Shown here piece after piece: positions 40,946 to 53,748 of a DNA stretch of 64,000 nt. The notes under the pieces are model-generated. The model did not search any database. It was not told where the DNA came from and saw only the letters and a program-made list of their open reading frames with translations. The position numbers and the translations under genes were made by a program. This DNA comes from Isoetes taiwanensis (Eukaryota > Streptophyta > Lycopodiopsida > Isoetales > Isoetaceae), in assembly GCA_021234155.1 (NCBI GenBank), contig JAJEKV010000031.1, forward strand, positions 2,287,614 to 2,351,613, given 5' to 3'. The first letter of the stretch is position 1. Each line of letters begins with the position of its first letter.

Positions 40946-42811
40946 AGTACCGCGGAAAACCATGATTACTTCGGATGCAATTATATTGGCAGTTCTGCAT
41001 TTATAGCCTCCTGTTTAGCACTTTCTAGAATATTAACATAAAATGTCCAACCTTCTACTCTCCTTTTTTTTCTGACGTCAAATTAGTACATTTTCTTCGC
41101 AAGTTGCAAACATATGATTCTATGAAGTGGTGGCAGGCTCTTTTCAATGTCAAAGTCCCCCAAAGTCCTAAAGGATCTATTGCCAAATCATGCTTCATAA
41201 ATTACATGAAGTCCGATGTGGATTTGGATTCTATTTTGGATTCCGTTAAGTATTACAATGCATGTTTAATCATACTTTTCATTAGTTGCGTTGTCCACAT
41301 TAATAAATAGTTTTAAACCTTATCTTCTATGCGTTGTACAAAAGAGTTGGAAGAGTCATGTGCAAGTGTTTTTTATTGAATCAAAGTTCCATATAGACGA
41401 TCCTAGCATATATTTGTGCAACTTAAGTATGATTGTTTGCTTCTCCTCTACGAATCTTTGTCAATGAGAATGGAGGTTGTTGCCCATTATTGTGGAGCGA
41501 ATCTCGGAGTTATGCTTGGTATAAGGTGCCCAATGTATGCAAAGTATTAGATCATCCGTTGTTGTTTCGCGGAAGGATAGAAGGAAGGAGATACTCTCAC
41601 AAGTACTTGGTGTTCTAGATGACTTAGCCATTGCCTACATAGCAACCAATGCAATTCAAATAGATCTCTTATGCTTGAATGTGTAACTTTGTAGATGTGA
41701 ACAAAGTTAATTTAGATCTCTTATGCTTGAACATGGAACTTTGTAGATGTGAAAAAAGTTACTTTAGTTGAAGCATCGAATTCTAGAGTACTTTTGGATT
41801 ATTGATGTACTCTTTTCTCATTGTCGGCTTATCCATTTACAGTTTTCCAACTTCTGCCTAGCAACTTTGGGCAACTTTGTAGAGTGAACAAAGTTAATTT
41901 AATTGGCAGTAATGCACTCTTTTGTCATTGTTGGCTTATCCTATTCACAGAGGAGGTAGTAACGATGATGTGCATATTATTGTACAATATCAGTTAGCAA
42001 TGTTTTCGCAAAGCTTTATACATCCATGGTAGAATGTAAGCTATTTGTTAGGCAAATGAAAATGACAATGATAGTCAAGCATATGGACAAACAAGTTTCA
42101 GGCACGATTATTCAACGTCAGACCATTTAGCAACTTTGAACGTATTATTAGAGAGACCAAAAGGTCTAGGTAATAAGAGATTTATTGACTTAACAAAATT
42201 CCTGGGTCTAGATTAAATGAGTTGCAAGTCTCTCTTTATCTTCAGCATGCAATAGTTTGCCTCTATAAATGTGTTCTGATTGAGCTTTCTTTTTCTTATA
42301 CAACCAAATGCATAAAGTACATTATGTCCTCATCAAAGATTAGAATAATACATGCATTGCCGTATTATTTTACAAGCTCCAATTTGATCTCTTTTTAAAA
42401 GTAGAATCGAGCACTATTTCACTACTCTTCCTCTACTATGAGCTATTAGTTTTTATTAAGGTTGGTCTTCAAAACATTTATGTACACCATGCTTGATAGG
42501 TAAATTTTAATTGAGGTAGGGCGTGTATTTTTTGCATGGGAATACGCCATGTAACACTCTTTCATGGGCATGCTGCAGGCTGATTCACAGGATATAGACT
42601 GTGTAGAAATGTTGGTCGCATATATTTTCAGACTTTTGACCTTCGTAATTTCCATCAATATGTAGCATAATAACAGGGGATTTTCTTTGTGTTTTTGTAC
42701 GCTTTTCACTAAGGTTTTCCTATGATTTCGTGATGTATTCAAATGGATGTACTAATGCGTACATCTAGAGTGCACCATTTCTGAGCCATTGATTTTAGCT
42801 GTTTTTTTTTC

Positions 42812-42992
42812 CAATGGTCAACAACCAATGGCTCACAACAAAAACCCTTTTTTTTGTGCGTGTGGTGCATAATGCTCAACAACCAATGGCTCACAACAAA
42901 AGGCCTCTTTTTGTGCGTGTGGTGCATAATGGTCAACAACCAATGGCTCACAACAAAAGCCATCTTTTTGTGTGTGTGGTGCATAATGGGCA
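42812..42992. repeat. Minisatellite, three units of about 58-61 bp
   Basis: Each unit contains CAACAACCAATGGCTCACAA and a GTGyGTGTGGTGCATAATG segment around a T run. Confidence 0.85.
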
Positions 42993-43669
42993 CATGAAGG
43001 GCTTGAAGGGCGCATGTAGTGCAGTTTCCCCGCCGTCAACACATTTCTTATCATAACTTTTGATCCAGAGCTCTGTTTGAGATGATTTTTATTGCGTTGG
43101 AAAGCTCTCTCCGAGATCTTTTTGATAGTGTATGATATGGATATGTTTGGTTAAGTTATCTATGCTAAAACAGCAATTTTTCGGCCGGGTTTGGTAGGCT
43201 TTCACGTCCTACCAGCTGATTAATACAGGATTGCGCTATTGGATATTGTTTTATGGCTCATTCCGAATAAAGGTTGAAAAAACTTACCATGCATTTTTAG
43301 ATTTTGAGGTAGTTATTAAGCAAATTCCAAGGCTTCTAGATCCTTGTGCTAACAAGCAGAAAAGTTTCCCACTTTGGTTTCTCACCACAAGAATCCATGG
43401 AGGCCAAAGGCTGCTGTTAAATTCCAGTTGAAAAATGTTTGTGTATGATTGTTGCAAAAATTATGACTTTCAGAATAATGGGATCAATCTGCTCTATCTT
43501 TATGGTAAATTTTACTTATGTTCTATTTGTTTTATTGTGATGAAATTCAAAAGCTACAGGTGATGAAAGCCTCAAATGAATTATAGTTTTTTTCTGGTTT
43601 GAATTCTAAAATTTTTGTCTTGTCACACCGGGGGGGGACGTCTTCGGGGCCAAAAAAGTTTTTTTGCAA

Positions 43670-43805
43670 CACAAACCATTAACATCCAACATATAAAAAT
43701 TAAATCCCCCAACACATAACAGCCAACACATAACAACCAACACATAACAACCATTGACATTAACAACCAACACATAACTACCATTGACATCAATTAACAC
43801 AACCA
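43670..43805. repeat. AACACATAACAACC short repeats
   Basis: CCAACACATAACA and ACCATTGACATxAA alternate several times. Flanking CACACCGGGGGGG-type and CACACGGGGGGTGACG words at 43625 and 43868 give a hint of a boundary, but I cannot assign the element. Confidence 0.5.
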
Positions 43806-44374
43806 TTGGGTCCAACACATTTAAATTAAAATCCCCCTTAAACCCCCTTTGGTTTGGGTGCATATTCACACGGGGGGTGACGTAGGGCAGCGAGAGCCCC
43901 CATAATTGTATTTTGCACGTACAAAATCAACACCATATAGTATTCCGCTTGAAATCTTATAGTATTTTGTGAATCTTATTATACAGTATAGCAAATTTTG
44001 TACTTGCATACCCCACAAATGAGGAACTTTACGTACGGTGTAGATTAAGGAATAAGGGGTTTTCATCTTTGCTTTATTTCAGGATTCACTTAGGAGGTTC
44101 TCTACAACATCTTACCACTGTCATCATGGTCACCCAGGTAATGGTTTCTAAGCATTTGAGTGTATATTATATTGACTGTTGAACCTATCCAATCTCTTCA
44201 GTTTGAGCTCCTACGAAGTTAATTTGAGAACCTTTCACTGTCTATTTTTTTAAAGTCTACAAATGCCAATTCACTCATGACATCCTTATGGCACTATTCT
44301 AAAGCCTATTAAATGCAAAACCATTCCACAATCCACATTTGCTAAAGCCCGGCAACGCCGGGCACCATAACTAG

Positions 44375-44565
44375 TCTGACTAATATGTTGACTAACTATC
44401 TGACGAGCACTCTGACTCATAGCCTAACTAGTCTGACTATTAGGCTGATTAATATCCTGACAATACGGTTGACTAATAACCTGACTAAAATACTGACTAT
44501 AGCTTTGACTCATTATGTGACTATTATTCTGACTCTAGTGCTGACTAGTAACCTGACACATGGAT
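44375..44565. repeat. CACTA left subterminal repeats (inner TGACTA part)
   Basis: CTGACTAAT-like words every 12-14 bp, matching the inner part of the right end (about 51800-52005). They were separated from the outer repeats by the Helitron. Confidence 0.8.
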
Positions 44566-46603
44566 TACTCACTTAAAGCATTCATCATGTATCACCTCTA
44601 TCACAAGTTCCAGGATAAGTTTAGTTTGGTTTTTTGTTTGAAGTTCTTTTATGGTCCGTATGTTTTGATTGAATCCTTAGCACTTTAATATCATGCATGA
44701 AACACAATAACTTTGATGTACTTATATGATTATGATGACAATAAGAGGTCGTATTTTGGTATGAGTGCTTCGAGATAAGTTTAGTTTAGTTTTTTTTTTA
44801 AGCTCTTTTGTGTAATTTTTTTAAAGTTCCTTCATGCCATAGAATGGTAGGAAGCTCCTAGCACAAAATAAAAAATTTGTGCCGCTGCACAAGTGTGGTT
44901 CTTTGCCATTGTACAAGTTGCCACTTGCCTTATTCCTAGTTAAAGATGAAGCATGCTATCTTTTTGTCAGGTAAAACATTATCTCCAAAACAATATTTAT
45001 TCTATACACTGGACCATGGTGGTAGGATCTGCTTTTGCCAATGTGTAGCAAGGTGATGGTTGACATGGTTTATAATGGAATTGTGAAAAAACGATTATGC
45101 CAATTGTTAACAAATTGGGAATTGGACAACAAGCATGATTGATACCATGGAGCCATCATGCTAATGCTCTTCTATATGGTGATCGATGATCTAATATAGG
45201 ATGGCTATAAGGCCACTTCTCAATGCAATTCTCAACAGTGAGTCTGTCCCAAAAATATGATTGCATTATATATTTGACATTTGGAACTTTTATGGTTACC
45301 TATCGCGCCAATAGTTGATATTAAAAATTGAGAAACCATTAGAATTTTAAGTGATTTTATACATTGTGGTGGCCTTGTTAATTGAACTGCGGCCTTATAT
45401 TGAAAATATGACCTGGTATGTGCCACATTTTCTAAGGCGTTTTCTAAAGGGATTTCTTGGTAAAATACAAAAATATTTCATATTAATATGCCCAATGTCC
45501 AATTTGGGTGCACGATATGCAATCTGGTTTATGTCACAATATTATTTTTAGGGCATACAGAACCTTGGCCGATTGTTGAAAATCATTTCTTTACAAATCT
45601 GCTGGTTTTGGATTTACTCTGTGGCCGCACATGCAACCTCTGGCGGCGGCGCCGCTTGTTGGAAATGTCGGCTACATGCCAACATGAAAATGGTGTATCT
45701 GATGGTTCGATGCAAGGAACCGGAGGCGGAATGTTTGTGGCAGGCGGTTTGCTTCAAGATCCCGGTCTAGCCACCGTACAAGCAGATAAGGTGCTTCTTT
45801 GTTTTAAAATGGGCGATTGTGCTTCAAAACATGTTGTGTATCGATTTATGATGTGGTTGTTACGCGGTTGAATCTTGTATGGGCAAAAGCGAACCGGCTC
45901 CAACAAAGGTATGCAGTGGCTTATCTATTTCATGCTTTCACACAACCCTAGAATAATTTATATTCTATGCCATAGCCGATAATGTGCCTTAGCTATCTAT
46001 ATCGAATCTTTTGGAGCTTTTTGCATTTTGTAGCATTCAAGATCAACGATGGCAAGAGTAAGATATGGTGTAAAACAACACAAGGCGATGCTACATTTGC
46101 CATGCTAAAACCAGTGAGGTTTTTCTGGCATATAAGCTACTTACACGATTTTAAGAAGGCTTTTTTACTTTGGTTATCTTTTGCAATATAAATCACACCG
46201 GCCTCTTGGTATGAAACGGATATATCTTTGAAATCTTTGGATCATACGGTGGTCTTGTAGAGATTAAGACAAAATGTTTCGGACAAACAAATGCCACAAC
46301 ATGTTTGGGCAAAGCGCAAACTCCCGATTTGTGGAGTCGTAAAATCAGTCGATAAAATGACATTTGATTTGATGCATTTTTTCTACAAAATGTGATGTAT
46401 GAATAGAAGCGATTTGTAAGCATGATCTTAGCAATGATTGAATGATTGATATCTAGGACTAGATGATGCCTAGATCTTCCGATTTCATACTTCAATAATT
46501 CTTTTTGCTGCCACAGCTTCTTAGATAGCTAAGGATGAACAAAAATCCTGGGTAGTACAAATATAACAGAGCATGGTTTTTGAAAAAAAATCACATCCTT
46601 TTC
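44566..46603. other. CACTA interior, no recognised gene
   Basis: Mostly AT-rich. A GC-richer stretch at about 45600-45790 (GCGGCGGCGCCGC) may be a captured exon, but I recognise no protein. Confidence 0.45.
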
Positions 46604-47063
46604 TGTAACATTCCTAACCGACATGTCCTTAACCAACTGGGCAAAACCGTCTAGACGTTTATGAGTAGTCGCTTCTACCCATTTATGCCGGTGTCTCAGG
46701 AATGCCCCACAGGCACATTCAAGGTTCGAATATTCAAGCGGTCTACCATGGGCCCATTACAGTCTCTCCCACTAGAACTATGCTCGTCGTCGAGCATCCA
46801 AGCCTATGTCATACCATATCACAATGATTACCAAGTCTTTTGCAAATTACACATGCATATAGGCACCCATGGAGACTCGAACTCGAGACCTGCTCTGATG
46901 CCAACTGTGACGTTCCTAACCGACATGCCCTTAACCAACTGGGTAAAATCGTCTAGACGTTTATGAGTAGTCGCTTCTACCCATTTATGCCGGTGTCTCG
47001 GGAATGCCCCACAGGCACATTCAAGGTTCGAATACTCGAGCGGTCTACCATGGGCCCGTTACA
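46604..47063 (-). mobile_element. TRIM (miniature LTR retrotransposon), 460 bp
   Basis: Two 158-bp direct repeats, 46604-46761 and 46906-47063, begin TG and end CA. They flank a 144-bp interior. The 5-bp target duplication TTTTC lies at 46599-46603 and 47064-47068. On the minus strand, directly after the 5' LTR, TTGGCATCAGAGCAGG is a primer-binding site one base off the initiator-Met complement TGGTATCAGAGC. A purine-rich AGTGGGAGAGA precedes the 3' LTR. There are no coding frames, so it depends on another element. Confidence 0.93.
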
Positions 47064-48640
47064 TTTTCTTTTTAGTTTCCCCTGTCTTTGCTTGAATTTG
47101 CTCAATTATAAACGTAAAAACGTGGAAGATTATCGTCTTTGCTTGAATTTGCTCAATTACGAACATAAAAATGTAAGATTTCTGGTTTGTTGTCTCTATT
47201 TTCATTTGTGTAATTTCAGTTGATTCCTATTTCTGCAATTCTGCTAAATTAGAGTAGTTGGCTAAGCTTATTTCTTCTAACGTGGAAGCTAGATGGTTTA
47301 GGTTTTTCATGTGTTAAAAAACTGTCGTTCCTTCTTTCTGTGAAATACTTGCAATTTTTGCCTTATTTATGGATTTATATTAACCGTGTGCAAGAAAATG
47401 CAGTAATCTCTTTAGCTAAACCTTGGTTGGAGCTTTGATGACTATCTGGTACTAGTGGATTGACCTTGAGTTATTAAAGAAGAAAGGACATGGACGTTTT
47501 GGTAAATAGCTGAAAGGGACGTTAAAGTACGAGGATGCATGGTACCCATTCTCATTATAAATCTCTTTGTCTTTATGTCTGAACCATTTTTCTATCTCCT
47601 TACTCGAATATGTTGGCCTTAATTTCGTTACTTGGATTAAACATGCATAGAAATTGTTGAGCATGCTTCTAATTTTCTGGCCACAAAGTCGTCCTTGGGC
47701 TGGTAGTGTACTGTACATATGGGCCAGACTTGTTGCATCTGAAAGTCACAATCGCTGCGGCCCATTTAAATTATGGGTATGAGAATGCCTGTCCCCATGT
47801 TCCTCATGACTGGAAAAATGATCACAATGTCTACCGCAACAATGCCCATCACTGATATATGATAAGTTCCTGCTCATTTTCATGGTCATTATGCTCTTCA
47901 AAATGCTCATGGGTGTACCCATGGTCCAGACTAAACTTAAAAAAACCTCTATGCAGATCATGCCTCAGAAAACCTCTATGCAGATCATACTACAATTCAT
48001 AATTTCATTTGAACTGAATCCAACAAGGTTTTTTGTGCCTTTAGTCCTGCATGTTTCTTGTAGATGTTGATAATGTAAGCTTGTTTGTCCACGTATTTCG
48101 AATGGTGCTGCAGCTGCCACATTTTTAATATGTAGATATTTTTTGCATGCTTATCCCTTGAGATGACTGCTTGTCTTTCCACTGTTGCTTGTGCTTAACT
48201 AATTTTACACTGATATGCAGAGACAAAGGAGCTGGTTACAAATGAGTGGCCAACAGTGTTTTTTGTGAAATACTTAGAGCACCAGGGCATATAAACCATG
48301 AAAACCAAATCTGGAGATCACATTTGGCATTTTGAGATCCCTAGATTGAGCTATTGTGGCTAAAAACATTGCACATTATAAGTCAATCCAAAAGCGCGTC
48401 TGACTAGCACATACAAAAGCGCATCTGACTAGCACCTCTGAAACATCATTTTCATTTACTTGTGTCTTTGTAATGACACTCTTGTTTTAGCATGTTTTTG
48501 ACTTGGTGCTGATGACAGTCTTGTATTCAAATGTTTTGGCAAGATAGATTGAATCAATAGAAAATATATATTTAATGTGAAGGCATATTATTATTCTGTT
48601 ATTGAGTTTCGCAAAATGTTGAACTAATTAGAAAGTATAA
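47064..48640. other. CACTA interior, no recognised gene
   Basis: A tandem pair sharing GTCTTTGCTTGAATTTGCTC lies at about 47080-47175. Other short repeats (GCGCxTCTGACTAGCACxT) occur near 48392-48440. No gene is supported. Confidence 0.45.
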
Positions 48641-51600
48641 TGTGTATGTGCAGGGACAAGTGTTTTTGCTTGGAGATTTCAATGCTCGTACGGCGCAGTT
48701 GCAGTCGGTGACCTTCCAAGGTGACGATAATGCTGATCCGCTTTGGCTTGAGACAGCCGCTATTCAGAATACACGGCACTCCCAGGATATGGTGGCTAGA
48801 CCATTTGGCAGGCAGCTGGTCCAGCTCTGCCAGGTTTTTGACATGGTAATTTGTAATGGTATGCAGCGATGGCCACACTCAGGGGGTGTTACTTGCAGGA
48901 GTGATAGGCAGGATGGGGGAGCTAGTGTGTTGGATTACCTTCTCGCTCCGGTAGCAGCACTTGACATGGTTACACACCTCTCCATTGGCACAAGCACAGG
49001 GGATGAGGAGGCTTTGTCAGATCACTACCCGCTTTATGTCACGCCGAATTGGGAGCACTCAACAGCGGAGACACCGCAAAGGGGCGTGGAGGGTTACCAT
49101 ACATCCCACGCCATCGTAAGCGGGGACAAGATGAATCGTGTTGGTGTGGGAATTACGTGGGTTTGATAGCTTCTACACACCGCAAGCGGGGTGTGCATGG
49201 TCGGTGAGGGCGCGCTTGGTACCGCCGAGGCTTCCTTTGTAAAGGAAGGGCCCTCCAAGGAGGGACACCGCGCATTTTCCCGAGAACCCGTGGTTTGATG
49301 TTGATTGCAAGGCTCTAAAGAGCCCGGCGCTTGGTCATAGATCCACGATTCCAGCTATGCCACAGGCCCTGCAAGACTATAAGCTCTTCCTAAAAGCCAA
49401 GAAGGGGAGATACATGGCAGAAACCCAGGAGCGCCTGTTTGACATGCTCATGGCAGAGCCAAAAGCTTTTTGGCGTAAGGTGTTATATAAGAAGCGCCAG
49501 GTGGCTGGTAATGTAAGTGTGGAGCAATGGATGCACCGCTTGCAGGAGTTATATGACCCCGAGGAGCTAATGCCAGGGTCCCGGATCAGGTAGGAGAGGA
49601 TGCTGCAGCTCACGCGGGAGGATGTTCAGCAAGGTCTCAGGCATCTGGCGAATGGCAAGGCAAAGGATTTACTGGGGCTGCAGGCCGAGCTGTTGAAATG
49701 GGGTGGCCCATCTCGTGGTAGGCCCCCGGCGGTGATCATTAACCGAGGCTCGGCGAGGGCTCCCGAGTGGATGGTTAGTAAGGTTGTTCTGTTCATAAAG
49801 CCGTAATACGGATGGCCGTGAATTACGGATGATTATGGTAAGCTCGCTGTTTGCAAAGCTCCTGGCAGGGGTGGTGGAGAAGAAACTTACTAAGTGGGCC
49901 GAGGAGGCGGGGGTGCGGGCAATTGGCGGCGGGCTTTCGCATGGCTCACCCACGACCGAACCATATCTTCACTTTGAGAGTGTTGATGGAGGCAAAGCCG
50001 GGAATGAGCATGGGACTTGTATTGTCGCTTTTGTAGATTTTAAGATCGCATATGATACCGCCCCCGAGACATACTGTAAGTGAGGTTGCAAGAATTGCGA
50101 GTTCCACGGGGAGTTGCGTAATGTGGTGCACCAGCTTTATGATGGGATTTATCTTTAACACGCCTTATGAGGATCGGGCGGGTAGCTAGCACTATGGGGA
50201 GTTAAGCAGGGCTGCCCGTTGTCTCCAACGCTTTTTGGGTTGTATATTGATAGCTTGGAGGCGTGGATGCGGCACCATGGGGAGCCGGGGTGCAATTATC
50301 GATCGACCTCGTGGAGCCGGTTACTATATCGCGGATGATGTAGCTTTGCTAGCTCACACGGCCGGCCAGCGATATGCGGCGACATTTGGATGCCCTCGGT
50401 GGGTTACGTGGGGCAACGGGAATGACAAATGAACTTGCACAAAACTAAGCTTCTCGCGATCCCGTCCTCGCAACACCCTATCCGGAGTTCTATTACGAGG
50501 GGATGTGAAGTGGAGATGGTGCGGAGCTTCAAGTATCCGGGGAATTGATTTCACTACTAACATGCCGTGGGATGAGTGTGTGGAGAGAAGAGCCGGTCTG
50601 TTTGGAAGGCTTTATATGCGAAAGGCAAAAAAGCGTGTTGCGGATAGATCTCGTGGATCGGGCGAGGAGAGCACACACTGTTTAGAGCTTTGGTTGGCCG
50701 GTCTTTGCTATATGGGGTGGAGGTTTGGGGCCCAGCTGATTAGCAAAAATACATGGGATAGGTTGGAAAGGGTGCAGAAAGCTTTCTTGACCTATAGCTT
50801 GGGAGTGAAGGACAAATCACCGTATCGATTTTTGTTGTATGAGACGGGGTTCGCCTTTACAACGATTCGCTATGCGAAGGCATCTTACTTGCTTCCATAA
50901 GGTGGATGGGATGGATGAGCATCGCTTGCCCCCACAGGCCGTGTTGTTAACGCAGGGGGCCCCGGCCGTGAAGAGGGTATGGCACGAGTAATCGTAAGGG
51001 ATGGTTTAGGAGGTGGTCTATGGATTACCAAGCGGATGGTGGCACCGGCGGATTCCCGATGCGCATGAGAATGGGCAATTGGATGCGGGCTATCTTTGCC
51101 ACTACGTGGGATGCCTCTACTCTTGCAAAGCCCAAGACAGAGCACTATCACGCCGTTCAGTTAATCCCAGCCTTGAGCATGGACCCCATCGGTGCTTGAA
51201 AGCACACATCTCGTGAAGAAGCGGAGAGCTATTGCCGCCATAAGGGCGGGTTCCCATTACCTCGAGAATTGAGACAGTCATTTGGGGGTGAATGGCGGGC
51301 ACGGGATCCCCCGAGGAGAGGAGAGGATATGTCGGTGTTGTGAGATGCACGTGATAGAGGATGAGCACCATGCCCTCGGTGATGCCCAAAGATATGCCCA
51401 TGTCCGAAAGCAAAGGCACACCGATCTTAGATGCTCGACACACCACCTACATCGATTACTTCGCATCACCTATGGTAGCGCTGGGGAGCTTACATCCTGC
51501 AGATTTCGGCCGTCAGACTTGCTCTTCTGGGGCATGGTATTTGAGAGCCTACTGTTAGGGTTTTTCCTCCCAAGTGGGGGTTTTTTCATCCCGGTAGTAG

Positions 51601-51740
51601 GGTTCCACTGTACAGTTACATTGTTTGTTTTTGGTGTTGGGGTTTTTGGCTTTTTTGCCTGTTCTGTGCCGTCTCATAGGCCTCTGGCCTCCGTGGACGT
51701 TAAAATAAACTTCCTTCCTTCCTTCCTTCCTTCCTTCCTT
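48641..51740 (+). mobile_element. LINE F: 5'-truncated, GC-richer LINE with (TTCC)n tail
   Basis: The copy begins inside the endonuclease domain and runs to the stem-loop CATAGGCCTCTGGCCTCCG, the end GGACGTTAAAATAAA and (CTTC)n (51710-51740). It is clearly GC-richer than its surroundings, so it is a different LINE lineage or a more recent arrival. It lies inside the CACTA element. Confidence 0.82.
48652..51560 (+). pseudogene. LINE F ORF2 remnant
   Basis: The endonuclease part has GQVFLLGDFNARTAQLQ, NGMQRWPHSGGVTC, VLDYLLAPVAALD and SDHYPLY. The reverse-transcriptase part shows RHLANGKAKDLLGLQAELLK, LFAKLLAGVVEKKLTKW, FVDFKIAYDTAP, VKQGCPLSPTLFGLYIDSLE and a damaged ADDVALLA. The C-terminal knuckle CRCCEMHVIEDEHHAL lacks its last Cys. 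Frame changes occur throughout (for example near 49165, 49590, 49805, 50083, 50160, 50430, 50900). Confidence 0.78.
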
Positions 51741-51789
51741 ATGTAATGTGATGTAATGTGAATTCATATGATTAATTCTGTTATTGAAC

Positions 51790-52185
51790 TCAATTTGCAA
51801 TTAATTGGATTGACCAATAGCCTTCCTGACTAATAGGCTAACCAATGTCCTGACTAATTTCTTGACTACTTTCTTGATTAATCGCGTGACTATTGTGTTG
51901 ATAAATAGGCTGACGATAGTCCTCACTAATATTTTGACTAATTTTTTGACTAACGAGCTGAAGAATGTCCTGACTAATAGGCTGATGTTTGTTGTTTGAC
52001 TAATATCCTGACGCGTACCCTGACACTTGACCTGACGTTTGGGCGGCGAATTTCAAGGCGCATCATCGGCGCTGACAATCGCCGATAATATTAGTCAAGC
52101 TAGTCGTCAGATAATCGTCAACCACTCAGCCTGGGCATTTGTATGATTTGTAAAGGCTTTCTGACGATTTTTCTGACGTCTAGCA
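51790..52185. repeat. CACTA right subterminal repeats
   Basis: CTGACTAATAGGCTGA-like words (51800-52005), then TGACG words (52010-52180), in mirror order to the left end. Confidence 0.82.
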
Positions 52186-52360
52186 GGCATTCTCTTGTAG
52201 TGTTTGCTTAGTTCTTTTACACTACTAATGGGGAGAAAAAATTTTCCTTCCCCATTTCTCGAGGTTCATGATTGAGATTTCAACTCCAAGATTAAAGATC
52301 TAGACTGTTCGTACTACTAGGAAAATGGCCAATGCTTGATCGCGGTCCTCCAAGATCATT

Positions 52361-53748
52361 GCTCTGATACCACTATGACATCCCCTGCTCGTATAAGATG
52401 CCCCGATCGTATAGAACTAGAGTTCATCCCTCCTGATAGCGCAAGCTCGCTGCCCAAGGCCGTCCACCTATCATCGGACCCTCGATGGTGAGCAAGAACC
52501 CGATGGGGAAGAATAGCAGTGTCATTCATCCCGTCTCTCTGGACCTACCTAGCTGCAGAAGCACATCAAACATGAGCACATAGCATCAAATAACATATGT
52601 ACCCACCTCAAAGAGTGGCTCACTATAACATAGCATTTGTAACAACAACATCAGTAACATCAACATAAGGGGAATCCTACCCAAGGCTCAGATTCAAGGG
52701 GATCGACTGACAGCTCGGGTCTCCAAAGGTCGAAGCAGACAGAGTTCATAACAATGGACTTGGCTTGCATAGAACATGATCATTGGGTAGTCCACTCCAT
52801 CTGCCCCTTCTGTGCATGCTTTGCAGATAGGCTGATGAGTCTTGGAGCCTGACCATAGCCTTCCGGGTGCATAGCCAAAGGGGCTACTCCTAGGTTACAT
52901 CTCCCCAGGAGATCACTCCCCTCCAGAAGATACATGCCAGTTACAGGCGGGCTAGAGATCCACAATCAGATAAGTGTTCTTTGTCAGCTGGTCTAGCTCC
53001 AGCACCCAGCTAGGCGGGCTCTTATGCACAGGCCGCATTAATTGGGAATTAATGAGGCTAGCTAGATACATCATGTACTAAGGTTTTAGGGTCTCTACCC
53101 CCCCTTCCCATGCATAGAGATAGAACATCGTCATCCATAGAACTAAAATACAGAATAACATCTAATCTATCTACCTAAATATACATGAGGTTCCTTTGTT
53201 AGAGGTTGAGATCTTGGAATCTATAGGTCCTCTAAGGCTAATTGAAAATACTAACTCGGCCTACCGCCGGTCGGAAAGTTGGAATTGCACAACAGATTGA
53301 CCACATACCAGATCCTTGACTCGCTCCAACTCCATGAAAGTCATCCACGCTCTCGATCTGACCTGAGACGATCAAATGCACGTGTTCTGTTGGGCAATGC
53401 TGGCTTCCCGGCGTCTAGCAATGCGGAATGGCACAGGTGCTTGATCAAAATGGCTCTTGGAGACTGAAATCCAAAAAAGGGGACACTTTTAGGGTTCCTG
53501 CCTCTTTATGCCCACGTTTTAGGGTTAGGGACTAATGGGCCATATGGCTCATATGGGGTATTGCCACGTGGAAATATAGGATATATTCACATGTTGTAAA
53601 ACATGTGCAATATAATGGGTTCTAATGGTTGTGCCCTATGGTACAATCCTTTACGGTCGTCGTGTACATGTCATCATAGTCGATATATACTAGTGATGTG
53701 GCAGTATAATATACTTATTTATACCATATATTATGCTGGAATGTCACA
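52361..53748 (-). mobile_element. LTR retrotransposon remnant: LTR plus primer-binding site
   Basis: On the minus strand TGGTATCAGAGC (52361-52372) is an exact initiator-Met primer-binding site, three bases after an LTR end GGGGATGTCA (52376 side). The LTR is taken to start at TGTGACATTCC (53748). A TATAAATA box lies at 53716-53723, but only 25 bp inside that start, so the true LTR start may be further out. The element interior is cut off about 150 bp away at the CACTA end. The right LTR edge is uncertain. Confidence 0.6.

Larger units (their letters stand above)
37528..44374 (+). mobile_element. Helitron inserted in the CACTA left end
   Basis: The 3' end is GCCCGGCAACGCCGGGC (44347-44363, a 7-bp stem with 3-nt loop), ACCATAA, CTAG (44371-44374), then host T: a classical plant Helitron end. 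The 5' end is inferred at TCCTATTGTTT (37528) after host A, because joining 37527 to 44375 restores a continuous run of CACTA subterminal repeats. No Rep/helicase frame is seen, so it is non-autonomous. It carries exons of a ZPR1 gene. Confidence 0.78.
37335..52202. mobile_element. CACTA transposon, 14.9 kb, carrying nested insertions
   Basis: The left end CACTACAAGAGAATGCCTG (37335) mirrors the right end CAGGCATTCTCTTGTAGTG (to 52202). The inverted repeat continues with TAGACGTCAGAAAAATCGTCAG-like sequence, allowing one difference. The flanking 3-bp repeat is TTT (37332-37334 and 52203-52205), as expected for En/Spm elements. Both ends have subterminal TGACG and TGACTAAT repeats. No transposase frame is seen, so it is non-autonomous. 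Without the Helitron, TRIM and LINE inside it, the element would be about 4.5 kb. Confidence 0.9.

Noticed and set aside
47746-47961. His-rich metal-transport protein fragment
   Set aside because: One minus-strand frame has several His and Cys residues, but no transporter motif, splice sites or repeat structure supports it.
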